From Pseudomonas brenneri (GTDB taxonomy: Bacteria > Pseudomonadota > Gammaproteobacteria > Pseudomonadales > Pseudomonadaceae), in NCBI RefSeq assembly GCF_007858285.1, contig NZ_VFIL01000010.1:124001-188000 (forward strand): 64,000 nt of DNA. The letters run 5' to 3'. Position numbers and translations under genes: made by a program. The notes under the pieces were generated by a model. That model had not been told where the DNA came from. It saw only the letters and a list, made by a program, of their open reading frames with translations, and did not search any database. Positions 8,501-19,900 of the stretch are shown here, piece by piece (positions within the stretch are counted from its first letter, which is position 1; the number at the start of each line of letters is the position of its first letter).

Positions 8501-8741
8501 TTCTCTCTCCTTTTCTTTCTAACAACTCAAAAGGTGTTGGAGGCAATCGGCGTTGCGACGGGGTCACGACCGCAGTTGCCACGCCTGCCAGAGACCACGT
8601 CATTGCAGCGACCGTGTTCGACAAAAAATCCATGGTCCTCACGCCGAGCAGAACCACGACCACAAAGCTCAATTCCAACATCACCTTAAGCGGTGGCATG
8701 CGGGCAGACATGGCGATGGCTCGCTGATCTCGGTGCGGCAT
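8319..8741 (-). CDS. Small membrane ORF overlapping the next gene
   Basis: 140 codons from an ATG with an excellent ribosome site (AAGGAG, 8 bases upstream). Residues about 18-60 contain two hydrophobic stretches (VMLELSFVVVVLLGV and VAAMTWSLAGVATAVV), as in a small inner-membrane protein. The last 60 codons overlap the start of the following gene in another frame and read as low-complexity shadow sequence. The native protein may have ended near 8500 before a frameshift. Family not recognised; alternatively it is a chance ORF. Confidence 0.45.
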   Translation of the reverse strand: MPHRDQRAIAMSARMPPLKVMLELSFVVVVLLGVRTMDFLSNTVAAMTWSLAGVATAVVTPSQRRLPPTPFELLERKGERNGTEDIVRVDHWRLLRSGTCPGPSAIPINLQYHQTRRQAPDQVHAPGRRSTGTAIRRVDR

Positions 8742-8873
8742 CGAGTGACTCCTTGAAAACTGCTCGCCTCACAGGCAAGACGTTCCCTAAGGCTCTTTAC
8801 CGAAATATTTCTGTAGCAAGGGCGCCAAATCGGGGCCCTTGACTGTCTGCAGTTCATAGGCAGACAGTCAGAA

Positions 8874-10286
8874 TCAATCGAACTTCGGATGCTGGGCGTG
8901 CCGACGTTCGCCGTTGCGTTGTCGTGTGACATCAAAGCACTGTGCCAAGATACTTATGTCCACATCCGAGAGCTTGCCGGCCAGGAAGCGTACTTTCAGC
9001 CACGACGTCAGGTAGGCATAGCGCGCCTGGGCCAGATTGCGTAGCGCGTCGTAGTATCGCTGCTCAGCATCCAGAATATCGGAGTTGACGCGCTCCCCGC
9101 CTGCTACGCTCTTCTTCATCGCCACGGTCAATTCCTGAGCCGAGTTTACGGCAAGCTGAAACGCTCGCATTTTGGCGAAGCTGCTGTTGTACAGGTTGAA
9201 CTGCTTGCGCAAATCATTCATCACCTCATTAAGCTTGGCGTCATTCTCATAGCGCAGCCTGCCACTGTTGTCGACGGCTTGTCCCACCGCCGCCGATACA
9301 CCACCACCGGCAAAGATCGGTACGCTGACCTGAATACCCACACTATTAGTGACATAGCGCTGATCATAAGTGGACTCCGAACTCGATTTCTGGCGCCCCG
9401 CCGTCGCATAGAGACTGACCTTAGGCAAGTGGCCGGCGCGCGCTTGTTCGATCTGCTCGTCTGCGGCATCCAATGCGTAGCGCAACGAGGCCAGCTCCGG
9501 ATTGTTGAGCAGCGCAATGTCGCGCCATGCCTCAAACCTATTGAGTTCCAACGGCAGCACTTCGAACTTCTCGGCCAGAGGTGCGAGGTCCTGGGCACTC
9601 AGGGGTTGTCCGACCATCGCGATCAGATCTCTTATCGCTGCATCGGCATTATCCTGTGCCTCGATCTCTTGGGCCTGCGCCAGATCGTAGCGCGCCTGCG
9701 TCTCCAACATATCGGTGCGGGTGCCTTCACCCACTTGCAAACGCCGTCCATTGAGCTTCATCTGCTCAGTAAACGCACGCTTCTGGGCCTGGGCCAGTTC
9801 GATCTGATCATTGGCATACAGTGCCTCGGTATAGGCTTGAGTGACGCGTACCGCAAGTTCCTGGCTGCGACTGCGAAAGCGGGCGTCGGCATGGTGCGCC
9901 TGGGCCACACCCCGGTAGTAACGCGAGATCGCTTCATAGTCGATAATCGGTTGCTCAAGCGTCAACGAAGACGAATAACTACGGTAGCTTCGATCGGTTG
10001 TGGTTGACCCGAAAAAACCAGGCTGGGTGACTTCGGATTCATTACGGCCGCTTTGGTACTGGAGCGACAATTTCGGCAGCAGCGCAGCCCGGCCGATCGC
10101 TCGCTCCCCAAGACCCGCATCACGCTCCTTCATCGCAGCGTGGTAAGTGGGGTCGTACTCCAAAGCCAACCCGTAGACCTCCATCAGGCCTGTCGCGTGG
10201 TTACTCGCCTGGCTTTCGAGGCAGAACATGGCAAGCGCCAGAACCGTCCAACACCATCTGCCGCTAACGCCTATCCTGTCAGTCAT
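8874..10286 (-). CDS. TolC-family outer-membrane channel of the type I system
   Basis: 470 residues with a signal peptide ending near residue 27 (LALAMFCLESQA). It has the TolC/AggA-type duplicated outer-membrane efflux fold: long coiled-coil segments such as YTEALYANDQIELAQAQKRAF, the LQVGEGTRTDMLETQARYDLAQAQ motif, and a second repeat with VSVPIFAGGG and DILDAEQRYYDALRNLAQARYAYL. It forms the outer-membrane tunnel for the secreted RTX protein. Its ATG overlaps the HlyD stop (TAATG), so it is the third secretion gene of the operon. Homologous channels also serve adhesin export (LapE-like), which fits the very large substrate here. Confidence 0.93.
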   Translation of the reverse strand: MTDRIGVSGRWCWTVLALAMFCLESQASNHATGLMEVYGLALEYDPTYHAAMKERDAGLGERAIGRAALLPKLSLQYQSGRNESEVTQPGFFGSTTTDRSYRSYSSSLTLEQPIIDYEAISRYYRGVAQAHHADARFRSRSQELAVRVTQAYTEALYANDQIELAQAQKRAFTEQMKLNGRRLQVGEGTRTDMLETQARYDLAQAQEIEAQDNADAAIRDLIAMVGQPLSAQDLAPLAEKFEVLPLELNRFEAWRDIALLNNPELASLRYALDAADEQIEQARAGHLPKVSLYATAGRQKSSSESTYDQRYVTNSVGIQVSVPIFAGGGVSAAVGQAVDNSGRLRYENDAKLNEVMNDLRKQFNLYNSSFAKMRAFQLAVNSAQELTVAMKKSVAGGERVNSDILDAEQRYYDALRNLAQARYAYLTSWLKVRFLAGKLSDVDISILAQCFDVTRQRNGERRHAQHPKFD

Positions 10287-11710
10287 TAACGCTCCCGAAT
10301 ACTTTCGCTGCCGTACTGCATCAGGGGATCGAGGAAATACTCAATCACTCGACGCCTGCCTGTCTTGATCTCAGCAGTCACGGCCATGCCTGGCGCTAAA
10401 CGAATGTCGGCGCCTTTGACGGTAATGCTTGAGCGCGCCATGGCGACCCGCATGGAGTAGATCAGGCCGCGTTTTTCGTCATTGATCGCGTCGCTGGAGA
10501 CCGAGGTCACGGTGCCCGGCACGATGCCGTATTTGGTGTAGGGGAAGGTCTCGATCTTGACCTCGGCTTCCTGCCCTGGCAGCACGAAGCCGACATCTTT
10601 GTTCTCCAGGAAAGCCTCGATCTCCAGCACCTTTTCTTCCGGCACCACCAGCATCAGCGGCTGAGCCTCTGTTACTACGCCGCCTAGCGTTCGCACGGCC
10701 AACTGCTGAACAGTGCCGGACACTGGCGCGGTCAACCTAGTCAGATGCTCGGACTGCCGAGCCTTGACCAAGTCCTGCTCCAACAAGGAAATATGCTGAC
10801 TGCCTTCGTTCAAGCGTTCGAGGCTGGTGTGCCGGGCATCTGCCCAGAGTGTTTCACGCTGCTGTTTGACCTCCGCAATGGAGGCCTCGATTTCCTTCAA
10901 GCGACTACGTTGTACCGCCAGGTCCGACTCCTGCTCGATACTTTCGCGCTCACGTTCCAGATAGGTATTGCGCGCCACGTATTGCTCGCCAGCCAAATCT
11001 TTCATGGCCTCGGCACGCTGGCGAACGATGGGTGAGGTTTTCTCCAGTTTACTCACCAGAGCCAGCGTTGAGCGATGCTCGGCCTGCCGGCGCGCCAGTT
11101 CTGCATCAATGCCGAACTGCTTGGCCTGCATTGCCGAGAACTCCGCTTCTACCAGGCGCTGCATATCCGCCGATGCCCGAGAATCGACATTGGTCTGCGC
11201 CAGCACGGGTTTGCGCTTTGCGTTAATCGCCGCGAGCATGGCTTCGGCGCGTGCGACCTGCAGAGTCCAGGTCTGTAACTCGTTGACGAGGCGTTGCTGT
11301 TCAGCCCCAGTGATGGTGCTGTCGAGTTCAATCAGCAAATCCCCCGCCCGCACGAACTGCCCTTCGCGCACATGGATGGCTTTAACAGTCGCCGTACCGA
11401 TGGGCTGAACCACCTGCGTCCCTTCGCTGGGAATGATTTTGCCCTGGGCGGTCGCCACGATGTCCACCCGACCGAAGACCGACCACAACACCGTCAATAC
11501 CGCAAAAGCAATCAGCAACCACATTGCCACTCTGGGCGCTGGCGATACCGCCTTCTGCTGCAACGACAAAGCCGCTGGCAGAAACTCCGCCTCGTCAGCT
11601 GAATGCCGCTTGCGCTCCCAGGATTTGCGCTCGCGCCAAGCGGCCGCCCACACACTGACATAGCGCTTGTACAAATCGCCCCAAGCGCTGAAAGTCTGTC
11701 CCCAAGCCAT
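10286..11710 (-). CDS. HlyD-family periplasmic adaptor of the type I system
   Basis: 474 residues: a cytoplasmic N-terminus of about 60 residues, one transmembrane helix (VAMWLLIAFAVLTVLWSVFG), a lipoyl/barrel-sandwich part (GKIIPSEGTQVVQPIGTATVKAIHVREGQ), about 200 residues of coiled coil, then the second lipoyl half and a beta-barrel (APVSGTVQQLAVRTLGGVVTEAQPLMLVVPE...LAPGMAVTAEI). This is the inner-membrane adaptor linking the ABC transporter to TolC. It starts three bases after the ABC gene stop. Confidence 0.94.
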   Translation of the reverse strand: MAWGQTFSAWGDLYKRYVSVWAAAWRERKSWERKRHSADEAEFLPAALSLQQKAVSPAPRVAMWLLIAFAVLTVLWSVFGRVDIVATAQGKIIPSEGTQVVQPIGTATVKAIHVREGQFVRAGDLLIELDSTITGAEQQRLVNELQTWTLQVARAEAMLAAINAKRKPVLAQTNVDSRASADMQRLVEAEFSAMQAKQFGIDAELARRQAEHRSTLALVSKLEKTSPIVRQRAEAMKDLAGEQYVARNTYLERERESIEQESDLAVQRSRLKEIEASIAEVKQQRETLWADARHTSLERLNEGSQHISLLEQDLVKARQSEHLTRLTAPVSGTVQQLAVRTLGGVVTEAQPLMLVVPEEKVLEIEAFLENKDVGFVLPGQEAEVKIETFPYTKYGIVPGTVTSVSSDAINDEKRGLIYSMRVAMARSSITVKGADIRLAPGMAVTAEIKTGRRRVIEYFLDPLMQYGSESIRER

Positions 11711-11713
11711 GCA

Positions 11714-13903
11714 CTACCCCTGTTGCATGCGATGCAGGGCCGCGTAATGCCCCTGTTCTCGTTGGATAAGTTCGGCATGCGTGCCTTGCTCGACAATATC
11801 GCCGCGTTCCATGACAACGATGCGATGAGCATCCTTCACCGCTGACAATCGGTGGGCTATTACCAGCACAGTCCGGCCTTGGCTGATCTGGCGCATGTTC
11901 TGCTGGATGATGCGCTCGGACTCATAGTCCAGTGCACTGGTGGCTTCATCGAAGATCAAGATGCGAGGATTGGACAGCAGCGCCCGCGCAATAGCGATGC
12001 GCTGACGCTGACCGCCCGACAGCGTTGAACCCTGCTCGCCAACCATCGTGTCGTAACCTTCGGGCAACTCGGCTATAAATTCGTGGGCTCCGGCCAACTG
12101 CGCTGCCGCGATGACCTGTTGCAATGGCGTGCCGGGATCGTTGAGGGCGATGTTCTCGCGAATGCTGCGGCTGAACAGCACGTTTTCCTGAAGCACCACG
12201 CCGATCTGGCGGCGCAATGAGCTGGCGTCAATGGTCGAGATGTCCACTCCATCAACCAGAACGCGACCTTGTTCCGGCTGGTACAGGCGCTGTACCAGCT
12301 TAGTCAGGGTGCTCTTACCCGAACCGGATCGACCGACGATCCCTACCGTTTCCCCGGCCTTGATTGCCAGGCTCACACCTCGCAATGCGGGCTGTGCACC
12401 TGGCCGGTAGCGAAACTCGACCTTGTCGAACTCGATCGTGCCACGCACAGGCGGTAATGCCGGCCTGGGGGTATGCACTTCGGTACGGGTATTCAAAATA
12501 TCTCCCAGCCGCTGCATCGAAATGCCCACCTGCTGGAAGTCCGCCCATAGTTGCGCCAGACGCATCACCGGGCCTGCGACGTTCCCCGACAGCATGTTGA
12601 AGGCAATCAGTTGGCCGACAGTCAACTGCCCATCAATTACCAAGCGCGCACCCAGCCACATGGTGCCGACGGTGACCAGCTTGCTGATCAGCGTCACACC
12701 GCCGTTGGCAACGGTACTGATGGTGGTGGTGCGAAACCCGGCTTTGACGTAAGCGGCCAACTGGTTGTCCCACTTACGTATCCACTGCGGTTCAACGGCG
12801 CTGGCCTTGAGTGTCTCCACACCGCTGATGGTCTCCACCAGGAAGGACTGGTTCTGCGCACCACGGTTGAATTTCTCGTTCAACCGCACACGCAAGGCCG
12901 GCGTAAAACCCACGGACAAGAGGAAATAACAGGGCAACGAGACCACCACGATCAGCGTCAGCCAGACGCTGTAGTAGGTCATGACGGCCAGGAACACAAT
13001 GGAGAAAAACAGGTCCAGTACCACCGTGATGGCGTTGCCAGTCAAGAAAGAACGGATGTTTTCCAACTCACGTACCCGCGCCACGGAGTCACCCACCTGA
13101 CGGGCGCGGAAGTAAGCCAGCGGCAGATTCAACAGGTGTCGGAACAACCTGGCACCCAGTTCCACATCGATGCGGCTGGAGGTGTGGGCAAACACATAAC
13201 TGCGAAGCGCGTTGAGCACCACTTCGAAGGTGACGACCGCCAACAACCCGACCGCAATCACATCCAATGTCGTGAAACTGCGGTGCACCAACACCTTGTC
13301 CATCACGACCTGAAAGAACAGTGGTGTGACCAGCGCAAAGAGCTGAAGGACGAAGGACACAATAAACACTTCCAGCAGCAACCGACGATACTTGACGACG
13401 GCGGGAATAAACCAACTGAAGTCGAACTTCGCCAGGTCGCCGGAGATGGAGGCGCGAGAAGCAACCAGGATCAATTCGCCTGCCCAGCGTTGTTGCAACT
13501 CTTCCAGGCTCAATTCACTGGGGCCTGGTTGACGAGGATCCTGGATCAGCACCTTGTCGGCGTCATGCCGTGCCAGGATGAAAAAATTGCCATCCCGGTC
13601 ACAGCCCATCGCCGGCAGCGGCGTGGTAGCGAGACGCTCGATTCGGGTGCTCAGACGTCGAGCCCGCAGGTCGAGTTTCTTAGCCGCCAGTAACACCTCA
13701 GTCATGCCAAATCGCTGAGCATCGCCGCGAAACTCATGGGCCAACTGGTCTACATCGACCGCCACCTGGTGATAGCGAGCAAGCATGGCCAGGCAGAGAA
13801 GGCCGGTATCGACGACGTCCTCGTCTGGGGGCGCACTCCCACCGGCACCGGCCTGCTCATCGATTTGTTTCATGGGCCGTGGATGTTCGGGCTCGCCCCT
13901 CAT
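11714..13903 (-). CDS. Type I secretion ABC transporter with degenerate C39 domain
   Basis: 729 residues. Residues about 25-150 form a peptidase-C39-like domain. The catalytic Cys of the family (DCG) is replaced by Thr (VDTGLLCLAML), and the active-site His region reads NFFILARHDAD, so it is a HlyB-type CLD docking domain, not a leader peptidase. A six-helix ABC membrane domain follows (FFQVVMDKVLVHRS, then FRHLLNLPLAYFRARQVGD). The ATPase has Walker A GRSGSGKST, signature LSGGQRQRIAIARAL and Walker B ILIFDEATSAL. It energises export of the giant protein encoded just before it; the start overlaps that gene's stop (ATGA). Confidence 0.95.
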   Translation of the reverse strand: MRGEPEHPRPMKQIDEQAGAGGSAPPDEDVVDTGLLCLAMLARYHQVAVDVDQLAHEFRGDAQRFGMTEVLLAAKKLDLRARRLSTRIERLATTPLPAMGCDRDGNFFILARHDADKVLIQDPRQPGPSELSLEELQQRWAGELILVASRASISGDLAKFDFSWFIPAVVKYRRLLLEVFIVSFVLQLFALVTPLFFQVVMDKVLVHRSFTTLDVIAVGLLAVVTFEVVLNALRSYVFAHTSSRIDVELGARLFRHLLNLPLAYFRARQVGDSVARVRELENIRSFLTGNAITVVLDLFFSIVFLAVMTYYSVWLTLIVVVSLPCYFLLSVGFTPALRVRLNEKFNRGAQNQSFLVETISGVETLKASAVEPQWIRKWDNQLAAYVKAGFRTTTISTVANGGVTLISKLVTVGTMWLGARLVIDGQLTVGQLIAFNMLSGNVAGPVMRLAQLWADFQQVGISMQRLGDILNTRTEVHTPRPALPPVRGTIEFDKVEFRYRPGAQPALRGVSLAIKAGETVGIVGRSGSGKSTLTKLVQRLYQPEQGRVLVDGVDISTIDASSLRRQIGVVLQENVLFSRSIRENIALNDPGTPLQQVIAAAQLAGAHEFIAELPEGYDTMVGEQGSTLSGGQRQRIAIARALLSNPRILIFDEATSALDYESERIIQQNMRQISQGRTVLVIAHRLSAVKDAHRIVVMERGDIVEQGTHAELIQREQGHYAALHRMQQG

Positions 13904-16900
13904 TGCCAGTTAGCCGCAATCACCGGCTGCACCACCGAAGCATAATTGGAAGGAAGTGAGAACTGCCCACTTGCAGGTGGCGCAAACGCTGCCATTGCCT
14001 GCACCAGGTTCTGTACCTGAGTATTGAGTAGAGCTTGTCCATCCGAAACCTGGAATTGCTCCACCTGATTCTGGTTACCCAAGTACCAGTTGCTGACCAA
14101 GAGCTTGTCGTTGGTCCCGATGATACTGACTTCCAAGTCGTTGCTGATCTGGCGGAACCAGAGTTGCTCGGTGGTAACGCCAGATCCAAAGGATGCAATG
14201 TCTGTGTTGCCTGTGGTTCCATCAGCCTCGACAATTCGATCGGTTCCGTCACCACGTCCCAGGGTATAGGTGTCATTACCGGCGCCACCGGACAGCGTGT
14301 TATTGCCACCATTGCCCGTCAGGACGTTATTCAGTGCATTGCCTGCCAGGTTGAGGTTTGCAGTGCCAGTCAGTAGCGCATTTTCCAACTGCCCTCCTCC
14401 CTGCGTGGCCAGGTTGAGGCTTATGCTGGAAACCACAGTGTCAACACCCTCGCTCGCCAACTCTGTAACGGTATCGCCAAGATTGTCGATGAAGTAAGTG
14501 TCGTTACCTGCTCCGCCGCTCATCGCATCGGCGCCTTCACGGCCATCCAGAGTGTCGTCACCGGCCGCACCCGAAAGGGTATTCGCCAAGCTGTTGCCGA
14601 TCAGGAAATTATCGAGCGAATTGCCGGTTGCAGAGACGGCGCTTCCAAACAGCATCACCTTTTCCACATTGTTGCCCAGCGTCACGTTTACGCTGCTATG
14701 CAGGGTGTCGTAACCACTGTTGAGTGCTTCCGACACGACGTCGCCTGTGTGGTCCAGATAATAAGTATCATCGCCGAGCCCACCGACCATCGTATCGGCG
14801 CCTTGCGCACCATCAAGAACGTTATCGCCGGAATTACCGATCAGTGTGTTGCTCACCTCGTTACCGGTAGCGTTGATATGTGTAGTGCCAGTCAAAGTCA
14901 GGTTTTCGATATTTTTGCCCAACGTCCATGACACTGATGCCTCAACGCGATCGGTGCCGGAATTGACGTTTTCCGTGACGCTATCCAGTTGGTTGTCCAC
15001 GACATAAACATCGTTACCAGCACCACCCACCATTTCGTCCGCTTCCGCGCCACCGTCCAGACGATTGTTACCGGCGTTGCCGGTCAGGCGGTTACGCTGG
15101 TTGTTGCCAGTACCGTTGAGTGACGCACTGCCCATCAATGTCAGTGCTTCAACATTGGCACTCAACGTGTGACCGACGCTGGAAAGCACCGTGTCGTATC
15201 CGCCGCCGGGTAACTCATAAATCTGGTCGCCAATGTTATCGACGATGTAAGTATCATCGCCGGTACGGCCGGTCATGCTATCGGCGCCCGCAAGTCCGTC
15301 GATCGTGTTGGCCCCGGCGTTGCCCGTCAGAGTGTCATTGCCGAGCGTTCCCTCGATACTTCCCGCAATACCCTTGGCATAGATGAAATGGTCGGCGCGC
15401 AACTGCGATGAGCTGATGCCGTGCAAGGTCACGTATGCCCCCGTCGTACCCTGCACGGACGAAATCGTGACCATCGATACTGAGCCCACCGACCAGTCTT
15501 CAAAAGCGAGGTCGTTGAAAGAGCCCACCCACGAAAACGCTGATAAATCTATCTGTTCGCGTGCTTGGTTTGGGTTGAAGTCAACAATCAGGTTATAGGC
15601 ACCAATTTGAGTTCCCGATGAACCGTGCCCTGCTTGCGCGCCACCATTGGTCAGCACCCTGAAGATGTCGCCTCCAGCGCCACCCACGCGATTACCCAGG
15701 AATGCGTAGCTGGCACCATCAATCATCCCCGCATCGCCATCCAGAGTGACAATGTCATCGCCAGCCCCACCATCGAGATAATCGTCGCCGCTACCACCGA
15801 TCAAATAGTCGTTGCCGCCCTGGCCGTAGATAGAGTCGAGACCGCTTCCTCCAACGAGCATGTCATCGCCGTCACCACCGTCCAGGAAGTCATCGCCGGC
15901 GCCCCCTTCGATCCAGTCAGTACCGGGGTAAGGCGTATAGCCTGCCTCATCTCCCAAAAGCTGATCATTGCCATCACCACCGTCTAATAGATCATTAGGT
16001 GAGATGGCAGAAATGAGATCGTCTCCCCCCATACCAAATGCACTCAGATCAGCGCCGCCAGGTAACAACAAGTTGTCGGTCCCCGCAGTGCCGGCGGTGC
16101 GTAGTGGATTGACCCACCGTGCGACGTACTCTTCGAGGAAGTGCGGTGTAGTGATGAAGGTGAAGTTCTGCTCGGATAGCGCGGCCACCGTAGCGTTGTT
16201 CACTAACAGCGTCTGCCCCTGTCCCAGGTTGACCCTCACCTGCGTCCCAACTTGCGTCAGGGTTATCGCGGTGAAGTCCGGCACATCGGTGAACCCCACC
16301 AGAACTATTTTCTCGATTCCTGAAGCGCTGCTGAAGTCTGTAATGGTGTCGGTACTGCCCACCTCACGGCGGACAATGAACAGGTCATCGGCGAGTCCCC
16401 CTGTCAGGGAATCATTGCCCTGGCCACCCTCCAACCGATCCGAGCCTGCGCCACCATTGAGTGTGTCATTGCCCCGCCCACCCACCAGCACATTGTCCAA
16501 AGCATTGCCGGTAAGGGTATCGTTGCCATCCCCTGCATAGACCTTTTCGAGAGTTCCGGTAATCGTCAGCGACTTGCCGGCGATAGTACTGAGCACTCCA
16601 GCGTTCAGATTGATCGTACTGTTGCCGGTGGCCGCGCTCGCATTGAGAATATCGACACCACCGTCGCTATCAGCCAGGGTATTACGCGCTGTTCCCGCGA
16701 AGCTTGCGTACTCGTTGGTATAGACATATACGTCATCAACACCCTCCAGCGCGCCGTACAGATCCAACTTCCAATTACTCATCGTTCCGGTCTCGCCGGT
16801 GACGGCATCGATTACTTGAAGTGTCCAGACGCCGCCGCTGTCCTCACCACGCAAATGAGTGCTGTTGAAACTGAAGTTCATGGTGCCTGAGATGGGATCA

Positions 16901-19900
16901 CCGCGATCGCTCGCCCCACTTCCCGGGGCCTTGCCCGAACGATTGACCAAAACGCTTTCAGTACCGGACGGTGAGATCAACTTGATGATCAGGTCGCCCC
17001 AGTGTTGATGGGTCAAGGTTACCGTGACCTGAGCACTTTCCACTGTCAGACCCGATGCCATGCTCAAGGTGCGAGAGAGCGTAGAGCCGTTGTCGGGGAT
17101 AGCTACACCGAGTGCGCCGCTGCTTGCGCTACGGTTGACCTCGTTCACGTAGACACTTTGTGTGTGCCAGGTCTCGGCCAGGCGCACAGCGGCACGGGCA
17201 TCCACTTCACCAAAACCATAGTCATGGCTGGTGTGCATGCCGCCACCGTTCCAGTTCTTGGCGCTGTTGTAGACCCAGTCAGTGCCATTGGGATCGTCGA
17301 CCTTGGTCGCGGTCATTGCCAGGATGCTCTGGATATCTCGATAGCCCAGTCGGGAATTGGCTTCCAGCATCAGCGCCACTACACCCGAGACGATAGGTGC
17401 AGCGAAGCTGGTGCCCTCGCTAGTGGCATAGTTCGAACCCAATGTAGAACCGTTGTCGGCGATCAGTTGACGACTGGTGCTGTCGATATTGCTACCCGGC
17501 GCTGATACCAGAATCGATGCGCCTGGATTGCTAAAGGGTTTCATGCCCAGTTGCAGCGTTCCCAGATCACTGGCTGCGTTGATTGATCCTGTGGTAATCA
17601 CCGCACGATTGGCGGTGAGTGCACTGTAGTTGGTGTTGGCTCCACCTTGACGGTCGTTGCCTCCAGCCATGACCACTACAGTCCCCAAACCATTTCGCCC
17701 CTGGCTGACCGCATTGAGAATACCGGTCTGCAAGGTACCCGCAGGGGCCACATTGATCAGGAAGTTGCTCGCGGCGCCCCAGGAATTATTGACGACATCG
17801 TAGTCCTTGAACTTGGCCAGAGCGGCGCTGATCTCCGTACTGAGCTGGGATAGCTCCAGCCCATCGCCCTGAATGTAATGGCCGGCCAACGTGGCGTTAT
17901 AGGCTACACCGATCCCGCCTTGACCATTGCGCGCAGCCACCATTACACCCGCCACCATCGTGGCGTGGTTACTGGCGGTCTGAGGGGTATTATTGTTGCC
18001 CAGCGCGTCCAACGTATTGAGCCAGGCCTTGTCGGCGTTAGGCTGCAGATCCGGGTGTCGATAGTCGAATATCTCCGGGCCCGTCGCGTAAGGACTACCT
18101 GGTTCGAACTGACCAATGCGTACTCCCAGCCCCGTATAATCCTTCCAGACGGGAATGACGTTGATGTCGGACAGATACCATTGCTCGACAGCCAGAGGGT
18201 CACTGGGTAGATCGGGGGTTTGCAAGTAAACGACGGCTTTCATCGCCTCGGTCTGGCCTGTCGCCGTGTTAGTCACATTGGTGAACTGGCCGGCCTCGTC
18301 GCTCAATCGATACTTGAAACTCATCACACCGGTGTAATTGGCATCCGGTGTGAACAACACGTCACCGCTGGTGTTCAGACTAACGGTACCGCCCTGAGCT
18401 TCGAGGACCTCGGTAATGACCAGTTGGCTCAGGTTACTGTCCCAATCCCGATCATTACCCAGCAGTTGGGCTTTGCTGATCAGTTGGGCAACCGTACGGC
18501 TGAGCAATTGCCCTGAACTGTTGCTGGTCAGAATATCCTTAACCGGCAGCGGGCTGCCTATCGTCAAGTCGACCCGACTGACATCGGAAAAGCTGAGTTT
18601 TTCAATATTGGAAAGCGTGTCGGCACCATCCTGCCCGCTACGAGTATCAACGACACGCCAGGTAGTGGAGTTCAGCTTGCTGATTCGGTAATCGGCATAG
18701 GACCCGGAATATTCAGCGACATCGATGCCGTCACCGCCATCAAACGTATCGTCGCCGCCGCCGCCGATGAGTACATCATTACCCGAACCACCTTCGAGAA
18801 CGTCATCCTCAAGACCACCGTCCAGCACGTCATCTGCGTTATCACCCGCTAAATGGTCGCGACCTCGATGACCACGAATCAGATCATTACCGGCGCCGCC
18901 TTCAATTCGGTCATCACCGTCGTCGCCAGACAACACATCATTCGCGCCACCGCCAATGAGGATGTCGTCACCTGCGCCACCGCGGACAAACATCGTTTGT
19001 CGACCACCGCCATAAACGATGTCAGCCCCTGTACCTCCAACAAAGACCTCTGCTTGTGCCTGCGCCATATCAAAGGCCACACCGCGCTCACCAACCACCT
19101 GTATCACGTCTGTTCCAGCGCCGGCGTGGATGTTTTGAAGTACATCGTCTGCATCGATCAGTAGCACATCATCGCCGTCGCCAGCACTGAATGTGTCGCT
19201 GCCCAACCCACCCACCAGCCAGTTCGCTCCGGAGTCGCCCACCAGCGAGTCGTTGCCGCCACCGGCGTAAATGTTTTGTACGTTCAACGTTGTCACGGAC
19301 AACGTCTGATTCGTGTTGCTTTCGCTAACAAAGGAGCGCACGGAGGAAGCGCCGGAGGATCCTTGCGTGATCAGCGTGGTGCCATTCAAACCTTTGCTGA
19401 ACTGCGTTCCGCTCGGATTGGCAATAAATCGCACGGCCTGCGCCGCTGCGGTTAAGCCGTTGCGAATAAAACTGCCGGTGGCCAACACTTCATTGCCAGT
19501 ATTGACCAAGCCACTCTGCGCAGACTTGGTCAAGTTGATGCTGGTGATGCCCAGTTCGGCAAAGGTTCTGAGCTCGGACAGTTCGGTGGAATCCTTGATG
19601 CCATTGTCATTGCTATCAATAAATGAGAGTCCGTCTCCATTCTGGTCGACCCAGACCCGCAGTTGCGACCATCCTGCGTCCAAATTGTTAAACAGATTAT
19701 CTCCGTTGGAATCAAGGGCCTTGAGCGCAACGAAACCATCGGCATAGGGTCGCGTACCGGTGTTGCCGCCTGTACCCGTAACGCCGTTGTAGTACTCACT
19801 CAGGGCTTCCTGGATACCGTTGATCACCCCATCATTATTTAAGTCGTGTACCAGAATCCCATCAGTAGCGGCGCCGACCGCTTTGACCCAGCCGGTCTGT

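Noticed and set aside
12551..13693. 380-codon plus-strand frame opposite the ABC transporter
   Set aside because: It is the antisense of the ABC gene, rich in Gln, His, Arg and Asp from GC-skewed codons, and matches no family.
14035..19799. Several plus-strand frames of 60-190 codons across the RTX gene
   Set aside because: They are complements of Gly/Asp-rich RTX repeats, which give open Pro/Ser/Thr-rich frames on the other strand.
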